A stretch of 64,000 nt of DNA from Desmodus rotundus (taxonomy: Eukaryota; Chordata; Mammalia; Chiroptera; Phyllostomidae), in contig NC_071394.1 in assembly GCF_022682495.2 (NCBI RefSeq), forward strand, positions 29,794,470-29,858,469. Reading direction: 5' to 3'. A program made the position numbers and the translations under genes. Positions 1 to 12,060 of the stretch are shown here, one piece after another; within the stretch, counting starts at the first letter, position 1, and every line of letters starts with the position of its first letter. The notes below the pieces were generated by a model. It had not been told where the DNA came from and ran no database searches. It saw only the letters and a program-made list of their open reading frames with translations.

Positions 1-646
1 CTCTGTAAGGTTGGTCCCTCCCTCTATCACCTTGTTCTGACCATTCATCAGACCTTTAGCTGCTATAATTCCCTTCATTTTGGACCATGCCTTTTTAACC
101 TTCTTGTCAAACGTGTCACCTCTAGAACACAACAAGGATGCCAGCTTGCCCAACATCATCGTCCTCTAGACATCACCTATGCTACCTCCCAAGGAAAACA
201 ACAGACTGACTGGGACTTTACAAAAATCCCTCTCCCTCTTGTGAAGCCTCCCCTTCCCTTTGTTCCTTTCTTCCTTTGGCAAACAGCAAGAATCCCTGAG
301 TCTGGGGATAGGCAGGGCTACACCCCTAGACAGCAATAAAAAGCTACAGAAGATGAGAACTTCACGCATTTACCCTTGTAAGATGACAAGGCCTAAGGTT
401 CTTCAAGGGGGGATATATATTAGCATAGGTCGCTAGATATTAATAAAGGAAGGGAGGAAAGGTGACTGGACATTAAGAAGCCTAATCTACCAAGGAGCTG
501 AATCAGACAATAAACTTGCTTCGCTAGGAAGTTTCAGCATTCATAGACTACTCAGGGGACCTCTACATTCTCCATCCTCAAGACTTAATTTCTGAAACAG
601 GGAGTGGGGGAAGGGGGAATCATTTCTGTCATTAATGGGGGAGGAA
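1..646 (+). mobile_element. Possible 3' internal remnant of an endogenous retrovirus
   Basis: This sequence leads into the probable LTR at 647. A purine-rich run resembling a polypurine tract (634-646) abuts it, and a second G-rich run lies at 601-620. A broken plus-strand frame around 140-345 is rich in proline and leucine, but I cannot assign it to gag, pol or env. The element is antisense to SDC2. The assignment depends mainly on the LTR next to it. Confidence 0.35.
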
Positions 647-1300
647 TGAAAACAACAAGAAAAATTCCTCTGCTGGGCGCATGCCCAATAGAAGCCAAGA
701 CGGCACAGGGGAAGGTGCTTCTATGATAAGGCATGCACAGTAGGAACCAAGATGGGGACCATAAGGGGCAAAACTAGCCTGGGAAAAGGATCGGATTGGA
801 TAAGGGGCATAGAACCCCAGAAGAGCTAAGAAATGGATTGGTTAGGGGAAGGACCTGATACAAACCCACAAAAGACTGGGAAATTAATTTGTTATTTTGC
901 AAAGGCGCCTGGTCTTTCTCAAGCCCAAGATAATATAATCCAAGCTTTTAACAAAGCTCTCTCTTGCTCAGTAACACATGCTCACCTCGTGCTCCCACAT
1001 TCTCTTTCTGTAACAGACACGCCAGTCTAGCAGCTGCCTGGGGCCCAGGCTGCAAGCACGAGCCTGGGTACAGCAACGCAACACCAACCAGAGCAAAGCT
1101 GGGAACAGACATGCTAGCTGGACGGGGACAGACATGGACTAAACTGATGGCACAGAATTTTTGGACACTGGCCTTTGTTTTGGGACTGATACAGACAAGG
1201 TTGGACTTTTTCCACAGTAGAATGAAAGGACATGAGACACCAGGAACCTGGGCGTAGCCATTTATTTCAACCCCAATAAATCTCAGCACTAAACCACATC
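647..1300 (+). mobile_element. Probable ERV long terminal repeat
   Basis: The stretch begins TGAAAAC directly after a purine tract. It contains two imperfect copies of an enhancer-like unit (near 677-704 and 729-756, both with a GCATGC core followed by AAGCCAAGA or AACCAAGAT). It has an AT-rich TATA-like element near 928-940 and an AATAAA signal near 1,275. Length of about 650 bp and element order fit a retroviral U3-R-U5. The right end is uncertain and no second LTR is in the window. Confidence 0.5.
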
Positions 1301-4300
1301 ATCCCATGCATGGGTCCCCAGAAATGCTTTTCTTGCAACTCCATGAAAGGATTCTCCTTCCACTGGAAACATTCTTACTCAAATTCTGTTTCCATAAAAA
1401 ACAGAAATCACTGGAAAGTCCTCAAACCTCACGTCTTTTCAAGACTGCACAGTAAACCACACGAAAATAAGAACCACTCACTGAAGTGCACAAAGACACT
1501 ACATTAAGTCCCATTAAACAGCCCAATGAAGTCTGCAGTATTTATTAGGTGTAACCACAGCAGTGTTCTGACTTCTATGGGGAAGGATGAAGAGGTGAAG
1601 GAACAGTTTTGCAGTATTACTGGAGCTGGCCGAAAACAAGCTTTGCAGCTCTGGCTCATTATTCCCAGCCACCCTGCAATCATGAACTTGGGGCACAGGG
1701 CAGGGAGGAAGACAAAGAAACCCAGCTTCCTGCCCAGGGAGACTTCCTGGTGCTGCTCTCAACGGTGACTTTTAGGAAGCCATAACTTCTACATCTGAAA
1801 CCAGAAGAGCTGGAATATCTAACTGAAATTAGTTCTGACTGGTTTCCATTAAATCTTTTTAGGCAGTTGTCAGTGTACTTCAGAGAGAAAAAAATTGATC
1901 ACATGCTCAACAGATGTGGGCTGGAATCAAAGGGAGCTGAGTGGGGCTGCACAGCCAGCCAGCAGAAGCTCCCCCAACAAAAGGTCAGCCATTTATAATG
2001 ACATCCCCAGAGTGATGTATATGCACATTAGAAAGTTAAATTTCATGAAAAGAATGTCCAATAAAGCCATCAATTTTATTTTTGGTTCATCTGTCGGCAG
2101 TTTCTGCCTACAGTCATTTGTCTCTAGGAAAACAGCAGTGGGTAGGCACCTGGATTCACTTGGAGGTCCCTGGTCCATGAACTGTGGCATTCCACACATA
2201 GTTTCCCAATGCAAGTACTGGAATGCCTGCTGCCTACTTCTTAGCTCACTGTCTGTAAGACATTCCCTGCCCTTTGATGTGAAAAAAAAACCCCAAAACT
2301 TCACTTTACAACATGACCCCAGACCGGGCTTCTTTTCTGAAGGAAGCTCAAACACCACCACCATGAGGGCCACCCTGAGTGTCTGTCGCAACAATGTCAG
2401 AGGGTCTATCTCACATTCACAAACACTGCGAGCGAGTTCACACCCACTAAATCCTGTTGCCCAATATACTATTTTAAGGGAACAGAAATCATTAGCAGAA
2501 TTCACTACAGTTACCCTCCTCTTTGTGTGTGTGTGTGTGCATTCCTGTCCCAAATAGTTAAGAATTCCTCCATCCTTCTTAAAGTGCCACTGTAGTGTGT
2601 TATTAAAGACACGTTTAAACCAAAACTTTATAATGTGGCTGCAGTTTTCAATGACTCTCCTCCCCTTCCTAGCAGGCATTTGGGGCTATAATAGCAGTCC
2701 CACAGTCACCTCCTACTGAATAATTATAATAGTGGGCCAATTACACTAATCACCTTTCCACATATTTTTGTCGGGCTCACAGATGTAAATCTCCCTAGAA
2801 TGCCAAGAACGAAAGGCACCTCTGCAATAGCACCTGGGACTCCAAGTGTTACTCTTGGAAGAGACCCAACCCACCAAGGGGAAGCTTAACTCATAACCAA
2901 AATTACTAAGTAACATTTTCAAACACGTGATATTCATGTCTATTCACCATATAGTCATCTATCTCCTTCAAGGATCTCCCGTTATTATTCCTGAACTACG
3001 CCTGCACTTCAAAACCTAAAGTTCATGTTAGCGTGATCTAGTTTAAGCAGCAAAACACCACCAAATCTTCTAAAAAGACATTACAGAGAATGACCATGCA
3101 GTATGGGACTTCAGCTGCTTAGAAATTCACTGTATACATTTTTTGATGGGAAAACAAGTATTTTTAAAAGATATTTCACATTCAGAAGTTCCTCACTGCA
3201 GTGTGAGCCATTTACTATGGAGCAACTGAATGAAGAGCTCCTGGGAGGAATTTGTCCTGAAGAATCACACAGTCTTGTGGCTGTGAAAGGCAGGACACAT
3301 TTCCACGCAAATGCCAAGTGACAAGCAGAGAAGAGGAAAAATTCCAACCCCAGGCAAAAAAGCAGCAGGTGGGAGATACACTTCAGTTATGTAAAAAACG
3401 AATCCAGAACTAGACATGTCTATACCCCCTTCCTACAGGAAGCTACCACCCGAGGAAGCTTACTTCTGGTAGTGATGACAACTGAACGCAGCAGTTGCAG
3501 GTTTTATCCTACACTATACATCCTGAAACTCTATAAACATCCCATTAGATAACTTAGCAAAATTATTTCAAGTACATATCACAGATCCTTGAGCCATAAC
3601 TCCTACCTTAGTAAACTAGACAGTCCTTCAAAAAAGGTTTATAATGTATCATACAAAACAGAATAATTGCCTACCAAGAAAATCACTTCAGTGGCCTCCT
3701 TTGATATAATAGCATTCAGAGAGGGTTTCTCAAGGGAGCCAATAGCCACTATCAATGAAAGGAAGCAAAGGAGGAAAGTATTAATGACCTTTTGAGACCT
3801 TTTATTTCCAAAGTACCCAAAACTGTATCTTTCTTTGGTGAAGAACAAAAATAATATATAGCGTTCCCTTCTGCCTAACTTTTCTCTGGTCAGTGGGGGT
3901 GGGAATCAGATAACCACTAGACAAATTCACTTTCAGGCAACTGGTACTTCAAAAGCTCATTAATCAATAAACAGACACAGACATGGCCTAATTAGGCCAC
4001 TATATGAAAGACATTTCCCAAAGCATAGCTCTAAAAGACTCTCGTATTTGCCTATTTGAAAAATAGTCTCATCCTACAATATGCTCCAGACCTCTCCTTA
4101 CCCATTTTCAGTCCCCAAATCTTAGAAAAGAAATGCAAAGAAAAACATTCCACTGCATCTCAACAGAGTATCCTAAATGTAGCATTGGCTTTTTAAGTTT
4201 TGCAGAAAGGAAAGAGGGACACAGAAAAGGATACTCAGTTCATACCCAACATAATCTTTACAAATGAATGAAGCAATTAGAAATCCCACTGTGAAAAAGG

Positions 4301-5160
4301 ATAAAAACAGATTCCACATCCACTAGGAATTTCAGTGAATGAAACCATCCTGATTCTTCTCTTAGTCAAAACCCTTGAGGTCAACAATGTTAAGTAAATA
4401 GTTCCATTATACCCAACAAAACTCCAACAGCTCAATCCTTTAATTAGGCAAGGAGAGAAGGTATCCGCATTCCAGTGATATCCTTGGATTTCATGAATTC
4501 TTTCCTACAAGACCTCAGCTTCCCAATCTTCAAAAGGGAAAGAACAAGGGTTGTTGCTACAACCACAAAGCATGAAAAACTTCCAATTCCCTGCACAGAC
4601 GTTTTACACGTTACTCTCAAAGAACTCTAGATGGCCATCTTCTCTGACAAAGCCTTTTGTAACCTGGACAGCCTTCAGCTCAAAGACCGCACGCATGGTC
4701 TTCAACACAGATAATGTGAGCCCACCTACCTCCTGCATACTGGAGGCCATAAATCCTCAGAGGCTGCAGCCCTGCTCCAGACACAACCAGAGTTGAACAA
4801 AAGAGGCCCTTATGTAAACATCCTTCCTGGTTTTCAGAGCAGTCTTTCCAGACTCAACTTTTCCCTCCCATCACCTCTCCAATATGCCTGTTCTGCCTTT
4901 AAGAATTATACACACAACTTACTGGAATAATCTATCTAGTGGTCAGTTACTAAGATTTACACCCTGATAAAACATTACTGCTTGAAAGGAAAATCTGAAT
5001 GTGACTGGACAGTTATATAATAGGTGGTTAGCACACAATTCCAAAATGCCTTCTCAAAGTTTCTTCTCTTTCAGCTCAATCTTCCAAAACACACAACATA
5101 TTACTCATATTGATGTGAGAATCATGTCATCAAGAAAAGGGTGCTATATAAAATAGCTCT
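1301..5160. other. Intronic sequence, no gene or clear repeat
   Basis: This is single-copy-looking AT-rich intron. It contains two long overlapping open frames on opposite strands (1,895-2,557 plus, 1,993-2,679 minus). Neither resembles a known protein, and a short TG run falls inside both. I see no splice-flanked exon with coding character. Confidence 0.6.
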
Positions 5161-5164
5161 CACC

Positions 5165-5250
5165 TGGGAACCAGACCTCTCAGTTCTAACTGGGTCTCTT
5201 TGGGAAAGCCACTTAGCTTCTCTGAGCCCTGCTTCCCCATCAGTTTAAGA
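5165..5250 (+). repeat. MIR SINE fragment
   Basis: A pattern typical of MIR is visible: a gap-containing run TGGGTCTCTTTGGGAAAGCC, then ACTTAGCTTCTCTGAGCC and a following CCCCATC. This is the conserved middle of mammalian-wide interspersed repeats. Confidence 0.6.
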
Positions 5251-6116
5251 CATTACAAGGGTCTTAAAAGCACACGCAGTTCCCAACTTCAGGAATCAGT
5301 TTCCTTCCTAGATTGTTCTCTCAAATCCAATTGTCAAAAGCTCCACCTTTTTTTTAACCTCCATATTGTTTGGACTTCTGCCCTTGGGTGTCCAGGGCTA
5401 GAGTCTTTTGTTTAAAAGACAGCCCTGAAGTTCCCTACGGGCCCAAGGGTTACCGCAGGTCTCCCGGAGCAGGATGTGCATAATCAAACTCAGACGGCAG
5501 CTGCTGAGTTGGAGACAATCCTACAAGGACGGCTTCAGACCTCCTCTTTCTCTCCCAGGGAAACTGTCTGGCACCAGGCCTATTCCGTCTGTTTGGACCT
5601 TATGTTTTCAGCACATTGCAAACAACATCTTCTGTAGATTCAACTCTCAAAATGCCAATGAATTTTTCTGCTCTGCTTTTTCAAGATGGCTCTCTAAGAG
5701 AAAATACTTAAAACATAAGCACGCACAGTGTCCACATGCTGATCGCATATAAACAGCTTGAGACGGGAAAAGAGGCCCTCTGAAGGGCAGAGATGTAGGG
5801 CTCCTTATTAAGAAAAGCATCACTGCTCCTCTGTTCACTTCGACAAATGATTATTTCACAAGAAAGCATAAGTGAGTACAGGGGTAAAAATGACCCACTT
5901 GCAAATTGCTAAATTTATGGATCTCACGTTCATTTCTATTTTGATCTAGTGTTCCCATGAAGTCACAACCTCCCTCTCCCTCGGTTCCATGGCCCTCTGA
6001 AGTGAAAACAATTCCACCTTGTCTTCCTGGGAACATAATGGGACTAACAGCTCCACCTTCTAAAATGGGTTCTGTTTGTAGATTCAAGAGAGCCTTTTTC
6101 ATTGTGTACTTAAAAC

Positions 6117-6147
<31 letters not shown>

Positions 6148-7573
6148 AAAAACCTGTCCTTACAAAAGTTTTCTTGTCAGGATTCTTACATCAACTATTC
6201 CTGGCAAAAGTTAGCTGTTCCAGGAAGTCCTGAGAGAAAAGTGAAGATATTTTATGAGAATCACTTACTTCCAACAACTATTACTATTTAACAACTATTT
6301 ATTAACTCAGCCAAATTAAAGACTAGGGTAAAATATGAGAAGCTATTTCTTCATATAATTAATGTTAGAATAACTACTTCTAAAAAAATAATGAAAAAAA
6401 ACATAATAAAAAAACTTAAACTTACATCACATGTGAGATGTAAATTTAAGATATTTTCCTCCCCAAATTATCCAGGGTAAAAAAGGTATTATTTTCATAA
6501 TTTGATGTAATTATATGTTCTTTAAGACATTCATTTTGTTGTTGTTTTAAAGTTTCCCAGAACACAACTTCTAACCAAACCATTCTCCAAGAATACACAT
6601 TCTATTTTTTATACTTGTTCTTAAATAAATATTTATCATTTTAAAACATTTTGAAAAACTTCTCTATGGTTGAGCATTAAGAAACCATGGGAAATAAGCT
6701 CCATCAATAAACTGTCATAATGCTTTAGAATTTGAGGACTTGACAAAGAACAAGGCGAGGGGGAGAGCGGGGGTAACACATGGTCAGCTTTATGATTTTC
6801 AAGTACTATCCTGGGAATTGGAAAAGTTCTTTTGATCCCCAAAAAGTACTGAGTGCCATACTTGGAGTCAGCCTCCATTCACAAGAGCCTTAAAGCAAGC
6901 CCTCCCTCCTAGCAAGACTCTTGTCTCCATCAGGCCCAGTCCCATGGCAGAGAGCCATGTCTGGGGCTCAGCTCCGTACAACGCACTGGATCCAGGCTTT
7001 TGGTACTTGCTGCTGGTGCTCACGGGCTTTGTAGTGAGGAACTCTGCATGGATATGTGTGAGCTTTTAAGTAGAAGATATTAAAATCAAGCAACCAAAAT
7101 CTGTGTAAGAAATGAGCAAGATAAGGCAGACTCGCACACTTCCCAACTGAAAACCAAGAGGGACCACCTCCAAATGTTCCACTTCATGACTTTGCCAGAC
7201 TTCAGATCAAAAAAATTCAGTGGATTACAATGAACAGCTTAAGAGGTGAACCATATTATTCCTAATTATTATTACCATTATATTCATGCACCAGCTGTGA
7301 ACAATTAAAAGCCTATATTTGTAAATTCCCAGAAACCCAAGAATAAAATTAAGACATTCTGAAAGAATTTTTAGCTCTTTATCTACAGTTAACTGCTCTC
7401 AAGGTAGGAAAACCCCCCTAACTATATCCCTAGGCAGAAACACACAGTGTCGCGTCAGAATCTTGTTTCCTTTTTCTATGGCATGCATTTCATCATTAAA
7501 AATTAAAATCACCAAGAAACATTACAACGAGCAAACGAGTAGGTTTTCAGACTGTTAAACTAAATAACTTACT
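5251..7573. other. Intronic sequence with an (AAAAC)n microsatellite
   Basis: A run of about seven AAAAC units lies at 6,111-6,145. AT-rich sequence with no recognisable gene or repeat family surrounds it, and an AT-rich low-complexity patch runs from 6,340 to 6,660. Confidence 0.55.
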
Positions 7574-7582
7574 AGAACTGGT

Positions 7583-7843
7583 CACCCTGGCTGGCTCAGT
7601 TGGTTGGAGAGTCATCCCATGCACCAAAAGGCTACAGGTTCGACTCCCAGTCAGGGCACAAATCTAGGTTGCAGGTTTGATCTCCAGGTCAGGGTGTGTA
7701 CGGGAAGCAATTGATCTATGTTTCTCTCTCACACCGATGTCTGTCTGACTGTCTCCCCGTCCCTCCCCCTTTCCCTCCCCTTTTCTCTCTGAAAATCAAT
7801 GAACATGTCCTTAATGAGAATTATTTTTTAATTTTTTAAAAAG
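7583..7843 (+). mobile_element. VES SINE (bat tRNA-derived)
   Basis: The element starts with CCCTGGCTGGCTCAGTTGG, which contains the Pol III A box. A B-box-like GGTTCGACTCC follows, then the CAGTCAGGGCACA and CAGGTCAGGG segments, a CT-rich region and an A/T-rich tail. Imperfect 9-bp target-site duplications (AGAACTGGT at 7,574 and AGAACTAGT at 7,844) bracket it. The family marks the host as a bat. Confidence 0.92.
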
Positions 7844-8049
7844 AGAACTAGTTGCAATCAATTCTACCATTTATTTGCTTCCAAGTCGCACCAAAATCAG
7901 CAGTAAAATGAGAGAATGGATAGGATGCGCCTTTATTCCTTCAGTTATGTATGCAGATGACAACAATAAAACACACCGTTTTTCAGGGTGGCCATGCACA
8001 CAAATCACAGAGTTTCAGCTGATTCGGGAGAAGCATCATGGCCAAGCTG

Positions 8050-8110
8050 CTTCATTTCACAGCTGAGGAAACTCAGGCCCCAGGATCAGTTTACAGGGTG
8101 GAGGGCGTTC
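8050..8110 (+). repeat. MIR SINE fragment
   Basis: The signature TTTCACAGCTGAGGAAACTC, typical of the MIR core 'fall in counts' segment, is visible. Confidence 0.5.
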
Positions 8111-8589
8111 AGAGCTTAAGGAGGTCACCTAACCACGTCCTCACCGGCAGGGCTAACTAAGCCAAGCCCAGGGAGGACTAAAATGCGCTCCACTCCCAAA
8201 CATTCAGTTATGCATTCCACTGCAGGAGGAAGAGGAGAAAAAGAATAAAAGCGAACAGCACCAGCCACTCGCTTCTTACTCTTTGTATTTCTGGTAAGTG
8301 GGCTCAACTGAGGCTCAAGGGACCACATGGTCAGGTGTCCTGATGCAGTGAATGCCTTAAATTCCTACTTTTTAATTTTCCCCATTTCTTAACCACCTAA
8401 ATTTAAGACAAAGGAATGCACTGATCTCAACCAAGTTTGCTTTAAGATCTCCTTCTCTGTGTGTGTGTACATATACAAATATTTATGGACATAATTATGT
8501 ACATATAGTACTGCATACAATTAGATAGATAAATGGAAGAAAATTGAGAGTCCAGAAATAAATCCTTACACTTATGTTCATTTGCTTTT

Positions 8590-9870
8590 TAACAGGGTAC
8601 CAAGACAATTCAATGGAGAAAAAAAATAGTCTTTTTAACAAAATGTGTTGGGACAACGAGATAGTGCATTAAAAAAAAGTTGTATCCCTACTCCGTAACA
8701 TATGCACAAATTAATTCAAAGTGGATTATAAACCTAAATGTAATAGCTAAAAACATAAAACTCTTAGAACACAGAGGAATAAAACTTTTTAACCTTCAGT
8801 TAGAAAATGATTCCTTACAGATGACACCAAAAAGCAACCACAAAAATAAATGGGAGTCCATAAAGATGAAAAATGTCTGTGCTTCAAAGGACACTATCAT
8901 GAAACTGAAAAATAACCCACAGAATGGGGAAAAATATCTGTATACTGTCTGTCTAATAAGGGACTTGTATCACGAATACATTAAAAAAAATAATAAAACC
9001 TCTTAATCTCATTAAGAAGTCAAAAAACCAAAGTTTAAAATAGGCAAAGGCTTTAAACAGGCAGTTCTCCAAAAGCAACAACAAATGGCTTAATAGGAAC
9101 ACAAAAGATGCTCCACATCATTCGACATGAGGTAAACGTAAAATCACAGTGAGATCCCACTTCACACTGAGTACAACGTGAAGTCTAAAGGATGGATGGA
9201 CAATAACAAGTGTTAGCAAGAACGTGGAGAAGTTGGAACCCTTGTGCACTGCTGGCAAGAGGGTAAAATATTACAGCCACTTTGGAAATAGTTTGGCAGT
9301 TTCTCAAAATGTTCAACATAGAGTTACCATATGACCAGCAATTCCACTCCTAGGTATATAGTCAGGAGAAATAAAAACATGTGCCCACAAGAATTTATAC
9401 AGGCATGTTTAAAGTAGCATCATTTATAATAGCCAAAAAGTTGAAACAAACCAAATGTCCATCCACTGAAAAATGGTAAAAAAATCTGCCATATCCACAC
9501 AATGAAATATTATTTAGCAATAAAGAGAAATGCAATACTGATATATGTACCAACACAGAGGAATCTTGAAAACATTATGCTAAGTGAAAGAAGCAAGTCT
9601 CCAACTATATTCTGTGGTTCCACTTACATGAAATTGCCAGAACAGGCAAATCTGTAGACACAATCCGTGATGACACAAGGTAGACTGTGACCACTCTAGG
9701 ACTTGGTGGGGGATGGAATGAGAAGAGACTGCTAATGGGCCTTCTTTTGGGGAATGATGATAAGGTTCTAAAAGAAGGTGCACAGCTGTGAAAATACTAG
9801 AAACCACTAACCCGTACACCTTAAATGAGAGGCCTTTTGTGGTATGTGAGCTATATCTTAAGAAAGTTGG
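8590..9870 (+). mobile_element. LINE-1 3' portion (ORF2 C-terminal relic and 3' UTR)
   Basis: The order of recognisable L1 segments is intact: the ACAATTCAATGGAGAAA region, a degraded ORF2 C-terminus, the AGTTGGAACCCTTGTGCACT segment, CCAGCAATTCCACTCCTAGG, ATGTCCATCCACTGAAAAATGG, then TATTATTTAGCAATAAAGAG and a 3' UTR. A broken frame at 8,680-9,006 is what remains of ORF2. The copy is 5'-truncated, and many stops make it inactive. Confidence 0.88.
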
Positions 9871-11070
9871 TAAATATTATGTACATATGTACACCAACTG
9901 CAAGTAGCATAAAATAAATAATATTGTTTGACAGTTATCCTATTGAATGACCAAATAAACTAATTTTTTAATGAATATGTCATTTCTAGATAATGCTAGA
10001 TATGTTTTGATGCTGAGCTGAGTGTCAAATTTTGCATTTTGTAAAGGACCTCAGACCTGGAACTAAAAATACCAGGAAGGTTAGCATCAGGGTAGGAGGC
10101 CCGCAGAAAGCCACTCCGAGCTTCGCAGCCTCTCAGCCTAAAGCAGTTATTAGGTAACATCAGCATGTTTGGACATAAAAATGCTATAGGTGGGAACCAA
10201 GAATGGGCGCCTTTAACAAAACACACCCAGGATGGTTCCAATGCAGGCAGGGTGAGGGAAGAATTTGGGCAAGGAGGGGCAGCATCCTGGAAAGGCTCTT
10301 TGGGGCATTTGCCGGGACTAATGAGCTGTAAATTGGTGAGTGAGGCATGATCACAGTTGGGCAGTATTTCTCACCTCCCTCATAAAAATTCCTGCCATTA
10401 AATTCACAGGCATTTGGGAGATTTTCCAATTTGAAAATCTGTGGATAGATAACAAAGACTGAAATGTTAGCCTTTGGAAGAGGAGGCTCATCAGCTCCTT
10501 GGCACCCCCGGAATACAGTACTTGAGCTCCCCGCAGCCTCCTGATCTTTTCAGAGTGCATTCACTTCCCAGTTCTTAAAAGAACTATTAGATTCCAGGAC
10601 AACAAACACATGTACCCAGAGCGTAATGTTTAGAGCCTAAAGTGCAGGGGGGGGGAATTCTGCTGGGAGTTGTCATCCACAGAAGGAGGGCAGCTGGCCT
10701 TCATGCCCCTTATTTCCTGCCTCTAACAGGTAGACAACACCTTCCCCCGCTGCGAGAACTCCACCTCCTACTCCAACTCCTATTCCCATCCTCAAAAGCG
10801 ACCTCCGTCCTCGTATCTGGGAGGAAGAAACCTAAGCTACAGCAGCCAGACGGAGTGGCATCTCTGAGAGGAAATGGTTCGTCATGAAAGGTGACTGCAT
10901 CCTAAGTGACAACTATACCCAATTTACTGGGCTGACAAGACAGGAGAACAGAGCACAGTGTTAAAATGTGGACTGGAATTTTTAAAACTTTATTCCAAAG
11001 CAGTTAATAGAAAGAAGAAAAAAATGATTTCCTTAAAAAAAAAAAAAGTGCAGCCATTAAAATAGTATTG
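9871..11070. other. Intronic sequence, nothing recognised
   Basis: Mixed-composition intron. A short G run lies near 10,647. No coding or repeat signal is strong enough to name. Confidence 0.5.
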
Positions 11071-11079
11071 GCTGCAGGG

Positions 11080-11195
11080 ACCAACAGGTTTTACAAAGGG
11101 ACACATTGAGGCAAAAGAGGCTGAGCGATTCACCAGAGGGCACAGCTGGTTACTGGCAGAGAAAGCCAGCCTGCAAGAACCAAGTCTTCTGGCTG
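11080..11195 (+). repeat. MIR SINE fragment
   Basis: The pattern TTTTACAAAGGGACACATTG, then GAGGCTGAGCGATTCACC and CACAGCTGGTTACTGGCAGA, matches the core and right part of MIR. Confidence 0.6.
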
Positions 11196-11884
11196 CCCGC
11201 CCAGCGTTCTCTCGCTTCACCACGGTTAAAGGAGGAAACAAAGTGAATGCTCCTTGGTAAAAGTGAAGCGGTAGGGAAATGGCTCCTTCCCTGAAGTCCT
11301 TCCACCCATCAGCTGTTTCAGCGAATGCTTGGATGGCTAAGAATATCTCCCCCCAAAACCTAGGCAGGTTGGGACAGTGGCACCCTTTCCTTGATACTGG
11401 CTCGGAGACCCTCTGCTGCTCCACCTCTGGAGACTCCCTTCCTTCTCCGCCAGTCCTTCCTTCCCCTTCCCGTCTCACTGGGACCTGAGTTTTTCCTGTC
11501 TCCCAGTGGCTCACATCAGTCAAGCTGGCCATTCTACCTGATTAAGTACCTGTCAGGGTCACTTAAAGTTTGAGACAGTGTCAAATTCTAACAGTTACAT
11601 TATCCCCAAAATTTGGCAAATGGAGGTCTTGCCATCAGTTAACAGGTAGTTGGTTCTAGAATGCCCTATTCCTTTAACGAAAGGCAACAAAGGATGTGTA
11701 ACCTCAGTCAGACCATGCTAATAAAAAAGGATAGAAAATATGTTAAGTTGCTCAGCGTTCAGTTTTAAAGTACTGTAAGAATGACAGAATCTAAGGTGAG
11801 AAGGAAGCTGGAAAGGTCAGCTACTCTCCCAGGCAGCTGATGCTCTGCGTCCCCTCTAAAGAGCCCAAATAAATGGCCACCCAA

Positions 11885-12060
11885 ACACATTCGTGCTCAC
11901 CTCCAGGCTCCGCCCCCACTACTTCAAAAGGCATCTATTCCACCTCTTACTGCTTTTCAGAAAGGTCTTTCTTTTATCCAGTCAAAATCTGTCTCCTTGG
12001 AAGCCTCCATCCCTTTCATCCCTGATTGTCCGAAAGAATGTTAAGATCCAGGAAGACAAA
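11885..12060. repeat. Possible ancient LINE (CR1/L3-like) fragment
   Basis: The stretch contains AAAGGTCTTTCTTTTATCC, then AAAATCTGTCTCCTTGGAAG. This word order is familiar from very old interspersed repeats of the CR1/L3 type. The family call is tentative. Confidence 0.3.

Noticed and set aside
7590..7660. tRNA gene (A and B box present)
   Set aside because: The boxes belong to a VES SINE head; the flanks, tail and target-site duplications show a retroposon, not a functional tRNA.
8680..9006. A 108-codon plus-strand frame as a possible gene
   Set aside because: Lysine/asparagine-rich product in L1 ORF2 frame order; it is a relic of the L1 at 8.59-9.87 kb.
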